From positions 1 to 10,123 of the forward strand of contig JABMRO010000220.1 of assembly GCA_013202635.1 (NCBI GenBank): 10,123 nt of DNA, given 5' to 3'. The translations under genes and the position numbers were made by a program. The stretch comes from Planctomycetota bacterium. GTDB lineage: Bacteria > Planctomycetota > Phycisphaerae > Sedimentisphaerales > Anaerobacaceae. Each line of letters starts with the position of its first letter. The first letter of the stretch is position 1. Positions 5,522 through 10,123 of this stretch are shown here, piece by piece. The notes beneath the pieces were generated by a model. It was not told the DNA's origin and searched no databases. It saw only the letters and a list, made by a program, of their open reading frames with translations.

Positions 5522-7076
5522 TACAATCAATTTTCTGTCTACCGAAATTAGTCGCCATCGCCGCAGTCTGGGCTCTTATTCACCTCATATTTTTGCTGAA
5601 ATCTATATGAAGAGCAACTGCCACGCACCCTATTCGGGAATGCACAAAGAGATTTTCACCTCGCTCTTGCAGATGACCGAACAACGAAAGGGACGTTTGG
5701 CCATAGCAGCGCCTCGTGGTCATGCAAAAAGCACTATCGTAAGTTTGGTTTACGTGCTTTGGTGTGTGCTTTATCTTAAGGAAAGGTTAATTTTAATAGC
5801 ATCCAATACACAGGAGCAGGCTGTAACCTTGCTAAAGGATATCAAGCATCAATTGAAAAGCAATCCTCTCATCGTCTCGGATTTCCCCGAAATCTGCAGG
5901 GGCAAAATGCCCAAGCCCTGGCGCGACAGAAAAATCCAACTTCCAAACGGAGCTATGATCCGTGTCTATGGCGCTGGCCAGAACCCTCGCGGCGTCAAAA
6001 ATGATAAGGACAGGCCCGGTCTTATCATAGCAGATGACCTTGAGAATGAAGAGCAGGCCCAGTCGGAAGAGCAGCGAGATAAACTGCGATCGTGGTTCAA
6101 CAAAACCCTGCTAAATACCGGACATCCACACACAAATGTCGTAGTAATCGGGACAATCCTTCATCAGGATTCACTATTGGCCAATCTGGTTGACCCGAAT
6201 AGAAATTCCGGCTGGAACGGCAAAAAATACAAAGCAGTCGAGAAGTTCAGCGACGATCCACAACTCTGGGAACGATGGTCATCAATATTTTGCCGCAAAG
6301 AAGAACATGAAGGAAACACCGGTCCCGAGGCAGCTAAGCTATACTTTGAAGTCAATCGTGAAAACATGCTTAAGGGCACTGAAGTGCTGTGGCCTGAGTG
6401 GGAGAGTTATTACGACCTTATGGTAATCCGGGAAAGCGAAGGACGCCGCAGCTTTCAGAGCGAAAAGCAAAATGAGCCAATAGATCCCCAGCAGTGCATC
6501 ATCAAAGAAGAAGACTTTACGTTCTGGGACGATGATTATAGAGATGTTCAGCACTTAATTCAGTCGATGAATGGCAGGGGCCGCTTCTACGGCGCTTGTG
6601 ACCCCAGCCTGGGTAAAAGCACAAGAGGTGATTACACTGCGATAGTCATACTGCTCCGGGACAACGATAGTGAAATCAATTATGTCATTGCGGCCGACCT
6701 TTTGCATTGCAGCCCCAGCGAGGCAATCGACAAGATAACGGGATACGCGGGGATGTATGATTTCAAGAAATTCGCAATCGAAATCAACAACTTCCAGGAG
6801 CATATGGCCGACAACCTTGAAAGACGTATTGTCGCACGTGGAAGGAGACTGCCCATTCATAAAATCACCAGCAGGTCGAACAAGCAGTCCAGAATCGCAG
6901 GTCTCGAGCCTTATATAAAACAGGGCAATATACGTTTCTGCCGCAAGCACAGGCAGTTGTTAGACCAGCTTACTCAGTTCCCTCTGGCCAAAAACGATGA
7001 TGGCCCGGATGCGCTTGAGATGGCCATGCAGGCCGTAAAAAAGAAAGGAGGTGCCTGGTCAGTCTCGGAGATCTAG
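5505..7076 (+). CDS. terL: Phage terminase large subunit (packaging ATPase/nuclease)
   Basis: This 523-residue protein is the motor that cuts concatemeric phage DNA and pumps it into the prohead. The N-terminal ATPase has a Walker A-like loop PRGHAKST at 70-77, with a conserved Arg early in the loop as is usual in terminases. It also has a Walker B LIIADDLENEEQ at 173-184 and a coupling-type segment VVVIGTILHQDSL at 212-224. The C-terminal RNase H-like nuclease shows acidic residues in GACDPSLGK (Asp366), FAIEINNFQ (Glu426) and NDDGPDALEMA (Asp498, Asp499 and Asp502). Length and domain order are normal and no frameshift is seen, so it looks functional. It is the last gene of the plus-strand operon. 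A portal gene normally follows but is absent here. A strong ribosome-binding-like AAAGGAGGTG near its end (7044-7053) leads to no start codon. Confidence 0.95.
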   Translation: MTQLNDTINFLSTEISRHRRSLGSYSPHIFAEIYMKSNCHAPYSGMHKEIFTSLLQMTEQRKGRLAIAAPRGHAKSTIVSLVYVLWCVLYLKERLILIASNTQEQAVTLLKDIKHQLKSNPLIVSDFPEICRGKMPKPWRDRKIQLPNGAMIRVYGAGQNPRGVKNDKDRPGLIIADDLENEEQAQSEEQRDKLRSWFNKTLLNTGHPHTNVVVIGTILHQDSLLANLVDPNRNSGWNGKKYKAVEKFSDDPQLWERWSSIFCRKEEHEGNTGPEAAKLYFEVNRENMLKGTEVLWPEWESYYDLMVIRESEGRRSFQSEKQNEPIDPQQCIIKEEDFTFWDDDYRDVQHLIQSMNGRGRFYGACDPSLGKSTRGDYTAIVILLRDNDSEINYVIAADLLHCSPSEAIDKITGYAGMYDFKKFAIEINNFQEHMADNLERRIVARGRRLPIHKITSRSNKQSRIAGLEPYIKQGNIRFCRKHRQLLDQLTQFPLAKNDDGPDALEMAMQAVKKKGGAWSVSEI

Positions 7077-7303
7077 AGGTCAAAAACAGAGAAATAAGCG
7101 TATCCAAAATCGCTCACAAATACCGTTACTCTGAGGACTCCTGGCCTTTGTCTTACTGTGAAGAATCCCTTAATGAATGTCGGAGTTGTCGGCTGACAAG
7201 AATCGCAAATTTCTGACAAGTGCATAAATATATACCAGAGCCCATATCAGAAGAAATAATCGCTACAACGGCAATAATTTGCCCGATCAAATAGACCCTA
7301 CTA

Positions 7304-7435
7304 ATGACGAAAACTGGTTGCTTTAATGAAATCTTTCACCGGGTAAAGGATATGGGAGATATTCCCGACAACTACTATCTTGCTATAGCTGATGAGCTAA
7401 CTGACGAAGAAGCCAAGCAAGAATCAAAGAATTAA
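7304..7435 (+). CDS. Possible small protein of 43 residues
   Basis: An ATG at 7304 opens a frame reading MTKTGCFNEIFHRVKD and continuing to ...ADELTDEEAKQESKN before TAA at 7433-7435. The product would be acidic and mostly helical. No good ribosome binding site precedes the ATG at 7304, and the internal ATG at 7352 has AAGG too close to it. I recognise no family. It may be a real small gene, the tail of a decayed gene, or chance. Confidence 0.2.
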   Translation: MTKTGCFNEIFHRVKDMGDIPDNYYLAIADELTDEEAKQESKN

Positions 7436-7741
7436 AGAAGCTCTGTAATTCGGTAATAAGACCATCCTGAATTGTAGTAGTACCTAAGCCAGTCAACAGA
7501 ATCTCACAGAATTCACCACTCTCCACTTGGACAACCTAGTATAAATGATTGAATTTTCAGGGCTTTGATTGTTGTGATTCTTCAAGCAACACAGAATAGT
7601 CTGGAGAGCTCAGCTATTGCACTTGGGAGTTGAATCCGCTTAATAAAACATTTTAAATTTGTGCAGATAGGGATTTAAAATAGTTGTTGAAAAGTAACTG
7701 ATTTGGCAAGTGGTTAGGTGTTGTCATTGGAGCCCTGTATG

Positions 7742-7764
7742 AATAAATGTACCCTACGGGATAC
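7742..7764 (-). terminator. Candidate weak terminator of the peptidase gene
   Basis: Read on the minus strand, GTATCCC and GGGTAC pair across a three-base GTA loop (plus-strand 7749-7764) with one bulged base, and a T-rich ATTTATT follows. It begins about 20 bases after the peptidase stop. The T-run is interrupted, so termination strength is doubtful. Confidence 0.35.
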
Positions 7765-7784
7765 CGGTCAACACCCACACGCCG

Positions 7785-9269
7785 TCATTCGTATCGCAGC
7801 GGTAATTCGCAATGTGCCAGCGAGCCCATTGGGTCCCAGGGCGGCAGCACTATTGGCTTAAATGCGAGCGCTTTCTGCAAATCTTCAGGCAAATAACTCT
7901 TGTGGGCCGCTATCTCGAACATGAACTCGTCGAACCACGAGTCGTCCATGATAAAGAAACCGTTCTTACCATTCTCATCGCTCCAACTATTCTCTACGCG
8001 CCAGCGACGCGGCTGACCATCGACGACGTCCACGCCTGTAAATAGCATGGCATGGTTCATTCTGCTTTGATGGTAAATGAGCCGGTCGGCCTTGTTCAAG
8101 GCAAATTCCGTGTCGTAGACGCTCTCGTAATCAAACAGGCGGGAGTCCCAGAGTCCGAGATCACGGGCCATATGGTGGCTGCAGTCGCAGCCGAACCACA
8201 CCGGTTGGCCATCAAGAAGTGTGCGCATAGCAATCTCTTTCATCATATCAATGTCGACGTTCAAGTACTTAACCGGCTCGCCGCCAACCACGTTGCCCAG
8301 ATAAGCCACGGTGAATATACGACCAACAGGACTGCTTGGCCGCGGATCATGTACCAGGCAAACGTACTCGTCCAGATCCAGCGTGACATATTTTTTGGCA
8401 AACTCCTGCGGAGTCAGTTCACCGTCGCGGTGGAACTTGTTATCCTTGTCGCGCCACTGCCAATCAAAACGGCTGGGGGGCGTGCCCATGTGGATGCTCA
8501 GAATTCGGTAGATAACCGTGAGGATTTCATGTTTGGCGCTCTGTAATTCTGCAGCACTGGCATCTTTCGCATGCATGTCGCGTAGACGTTTGGCACCCTC
8601 GCGGAGTTTCGCCTTGAGGACTTTGTTCATCATAGAGCTATTTGAAGAACTTTCGCTTTCCGGCATAGCCGTTTTGGGCACCAAACCATGCTTCCTGACG
8701 AGGCTAACAAACATATTCCACTGTCCGCCATCGCCGAGCACATTGGCCAGCAGGAAGTCAACCGTTCGGTCACCGTCGGGTCGGCCAGCCGTATCGATGA
8801 CTGACTCTAAGAAGTAATTGGCACGCTCGATCTTGTCCCAGAAGAAGATGTAGCTCTGGCTGAATTCAAATTCTTTCAGGTTCATCTTTTTCATTGCGCC
8901 AACACGCAGGAGGTTCGTTCCGGCAAATATCCAGCAGCGACCTGTCTTCTTTTGATTGGTTACCGACCAGTCATCGAGCTTGCAGGAGAAGGAATCGTCG
9001 AGGCGTGTAACAGCCGCTCGGTTAAGCGCGAGCTTGTCCACGGCGGTGACAGTTACAGCATTTTGCATTTGGTGGTGGCGAGGCTTGCTATCGAACGCTT
9101 CTTGCATAAGCCTGAGATGTTTCGGCTGGAGGTTTTCGGCTGTTCCGCCTGGCATAAACTTCTCGATGACAAAATCAGGGATTTCATTCTGGTCGGCTTC
9201 TGCCCCATCCGCAGGCAGTAACGATATTGTGAGGGTCAGTAGTCCGGTGATTAGCCATGAACATTTCAT
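7785..9269 (-). CDS. Exported C1B cysteine peptidase (bleomycin hydrolase / aminopeptidase C type)
   Basis: This papain-fold peptidase of 494 residues belongs to the bleomycin hydrolase/PepC family, whose members trim amino acids from peptide N-termini. The catalytic Cys112 is in TGRCWIFAGTNLLR, with the oxyanion Gln106 in VTNQKKTGR. The catalytic His406 is in MNHAMLFTGVDV and Asn427 in RVENSWSDENG, so all four positions are kept. Length fits the family. Unlike classic cytoplasmic PepC it begins with a signal peptide: MKCSW, a hydrophobic stretch ITGLLTLTISLL, then ADGAEA with a likely cleavage near residue 23. Export to the periplasm or outside is therefore inferred. The frame opens at 9317, but the ATG at 9269 has AGGAG 6 bases upstream and gives the proper signal peptide, so I use it. 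The gene stands alone, convergent to the phage operon. Its family normally ends in a short tail that blocks endopeptidase activity, and here the protein ends ...ELPLRYE. Confidence 0.92.
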   Translation of the reverse strand: MKCSWLITGLLTLTISLLPADGAEADQNEIPDFVIEKFMPGGTAENLQPKHLRLMQEAFDSKPRHHQMQNAVTVTAVDKLALNRAAVTRLDDSFSCKLDDWSVTNQKKTGRCWIFAGTNLLRVGAMKKMNLKEFEFSQSYIFFWDKIERANYFLESVIDTAGRPDGDRTVDFLLANVLGDGGQWNMFVSLVRKHGLVPKTAMPESESSSNSSMMNKVLKAKLREGAKRLRDMHAKDASAAELQSAKHEILTVIYRILSIHMGTPPSRFDWQWRDKDNKFHRDGELTPQEFAKKYVTLDLDEYVCLVHDPRPSSPVGRIFTVAYLGNVVGGEPVKYLNVDIDMMKEIAMRTLLDGQPVWFGCDCSHHMARDLGLWDSRLFDYESVYDTEFALNKADRLIYHQSRMNHAMLFTGVDVVDGQPRRWRVENSWSDENGKNGFFIMDDSWFDEFMFEIAAHKSYLPEDLQKALAFKPIVLPPWDPMGSLAHCELPLRYE

Positions 9270-9275
9270 TGGTCT

Positions 9276-9280
9276 CTCCT
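9276..9280 (-). promoter_or_regulatory. Shine-Dalgarno AGGAG deciding the peptidase start
   Basis: On the minus strand AGGAG is followed by six bases and then ATG at 9269. The alternative ATG at 9317 would place 16 polar residues before the signal peptide and has no comparable site. Confidence 0.75.
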
Positions 9281-9594
9281 TTACACTTGTATTCTTCAAG
9301 CAATCGGGCTTCCTCATCTAACACTAATTTCGCGTCGTGTTTCTTCAATTTTCTTGCCCTTACGATACCAGTTCTGCCTGAGAAAGCAAGGTAGTTAACT
9401 TTTTGCTGCAGCACACGCAATCTTCCATACAGCTACACCCATCTCCACCCCAACCTGACCCGCGACTGCCGGGAGGTGGTTTGTTGGAGAGACCTGGAGT
9501 AGTAGCCCTAGATGGCCGAGGGTTATTCCAAAGGGAGTGATGATAAGGAAGACACTTTCCTCTGCTCGCCTCGCCAGGAAGACACGCAACGCCT
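9281..9594. other. Intergenic region between peptidase and livG remnant
   Basis: Several minus-strand frames overlap here. One, at 9395-9589, could give a hydrophobic peptide containing FLIITPFGITLGHLGLLL, but it has no ribosome binding site or family match. None continues the livG frame. Promoter elements for the peptidase should lie between 9290 and 9400, but I see no clear pair of boxes. The interval may contain debris of the event that truncated livG. Confidence 0.35.
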
Positions 9595-9981
9595 TTAGCT
9601 CTTTTTGCCCAGACGTGCTGACCTGGAGGCTCTGGCAATTTCAAGCAGCTTACGTTGGCCGTGAGACAAATTATCAGCCAATTCATCTTTCTTCCCCATC
9701 AACCCGACAAGCCTCAGGTACTCAGCAGCATGCTCTGCATTTTCCTTATCCTCTCTTTTCATCGCTTTACTTTGCACAACTGCTGCCCACAAGCTCTCGC
9801 CTTTATCATATTTCAAAGCAAGCATAACATTTTCCGAGACAGCCATTTGTGGAAACAGCCTGATATTCTGGAACGTCCGCCCAATCCCACCCCGTGCAAT
9901 CTTGTACGGGCTTAAGGAAGTAATCTTCTTCCCACCGAATAAAACATCGCCTTTATCGTACCGATCCGGATTTTTTGCCAG
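9595..9981 (-). pseudogene. livG: Doubly truncated livG-type branched-chain amino acid ABC ATPase
   Basis: The minus strand encodes the middle of a LivG-family ATPase, the cytoplasmic ATP-hydrolysing subunit of a branched-chain amino acid importer. Visible are DVLFGGKKITSLSPYKIA, the Q-loop region GIGRTFQNIRLFPQMAVSEN, a helical-domain segment VMLALKYDKGESLW, and the ABC signature-like NLSHGQRKLLEIARA. Similarity begins near NPDRYDKG (about 9970), so the Walker A loop that should precede it is absent. Upstream in frame only SPRRGSLAK and then a stop are found. After LEIARA the family expects a Walker B LLLDEPAAG, but the frame gives SRSARLGKKS and stops at 9595. Lacking both nucleotide-binding motifs, it cannot be an active ATPase. 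No transporter partner genes are near. Confidence 0.8.
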
Positions 9982-9983
9982 AG

Positions 9984-10123
9984 ATCCACGCCGGGGTGAC
10001 TGTTGTTTACAAAAGTCTGCTAACTAAAATGCCGAATAATACCATTATTCTAAACGATTTAGCGTATTTTCTTGCTGAAAATAATGAAAGGCTCCCGGAA
10101 GCTCTTCAATACGCCAGGCGCGC
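9984..10123 (+). pseudogene. TPR-repeat protein fragment, 5' part missing and running off the window
   Basis: A plus-strand frame reads VTVVYKSLLTKMPNNTIILN followed by DLAYFLAENNERLPEALQYA and RRA to the window end. This matches a tetratricopeptide repeat (helix A with Leu-Asn-x-Leu-Ala-Tyr, helix B with EALxYA). TPR proteins are scaffolds for protein contacts. The frame is open only from 9924, and before about 9984 it runs through livG sequence on the opposite strand, so the true N-terminal part is gone. An ATG at 10029 exists but sits inside the first repeat and has no ribosome binding site. The downstream end lies outside the window. Confidence 0.6.

Larger units (their letters stand above)
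7077..7784. other. Gene-poor stretch after the terminase, possible decayed DNA
   Basis: About 700 bases separate the terminase from the convergent peptidase gene. One frame runs from inside the terminase end to a TGA at 7214-7216. It reads EVKNREISVSKIAHKYRYSE and later CRSCRLTRIANF, but has no usable start. A second open piece near 7250-7325 ends ...NLPDQIDPTNDENWLL. These may be remnants of a following phage gene, or chance. A 43-codon frame at 7304-7435 is listed separately. From 7436 to 7740 I see nothing coding. Confidence 0.4.

Noticed and set aside
6555..6950. A 131-codon minus-strand frame.
   Set aside because: It lies entirely inside the large terminase gene, opposite its nuclease domain, and has no ribosome binding site or recognisable motif.
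8052..8546. A 164-codon plus-strand frame.
   Set aside because: It is a shadow of the peptidase gene on the other strand, whose catalytic residues are clearly encoded in the minus frame.
9360..9686. Overlapping minus-strand frames between the peptidase and the livG remnant as genes.
   Set aside because: Composition is low-complexity (Pro, Gly, Ser, Cys runs), they overlap the livG frame, and no start signals are seen.

Overview
The window is bacterial DNA. Its centre is a phage-type DNA-packaging module, and the right flank looks like rearranged chromosome. The host is uncertain. A secreted bleomycin-hydrolase-type peptidase, a branched-chain amino acid ABC ATPase fragment, a TPR fragment of the 'LNDLAYFLAE' kind and a winged-helix-like protein of the left-hand type would fit Planctomycetota, but this is inferred from protein style only.

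Left part (1-1910). The first ~360 bases are more GC-rich than what follows and hold no gene I can defend, only an open frame that stops at 182. A plausible sigma70-type promoter (551-579) precedes a 243-residue protein of unknown function that starts with TTG at 637 and has a winged-helix-like C-terminal half. About 540 bases of AT-rich non-coding DNA with short inverted repeats follow.

Central part (1911-7076). A divergent sigma-70-family factor (1911-2960) is followed by a 580-base non-coding interval. That interval contains 22-base tandem-like repeats that begin inside the sigma gene, a 58-base A/C-rich tract without G, and a cluster of hairpins. Several of these hairpins present the same GGGAT loop on unrelated stems (3251-3432). 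Then comes a compact operon, all on the plus strand with overlapping genes: a ParB-domain/DNA methyltransferase fusion, a probable small terminase subunit and a large terminase subunit with intact-looking ATPase and nuclease motifs. The methyltransferase would modify the element's DNA, the small subunit would recognise it, and the large subunit would cut and pump it. No portal, capsid or tail gene follows within the window.

Right part (7077-10123). About 700 bases without a convincing gene lead to a minus-strand gene for an exported C1B cysteine peptidase with all catalytic residues. Beyond it lies a livG-type ABC ATPase remnant that has lost both ends. It abuts, near 9970-9990, a plus-strand TPR protein fragment that has lost its start. 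The junction indicates a deletion, an insertion scar or a chimeric assembly.

The most unusual feature is the array of GGGAT-loop hairpins upstream of the methyltransferase gene. It looks like a structured leader or small RNA that presents repeated binding sites for an RNA-binding protein, possibly of the CsrA/RsmA type.
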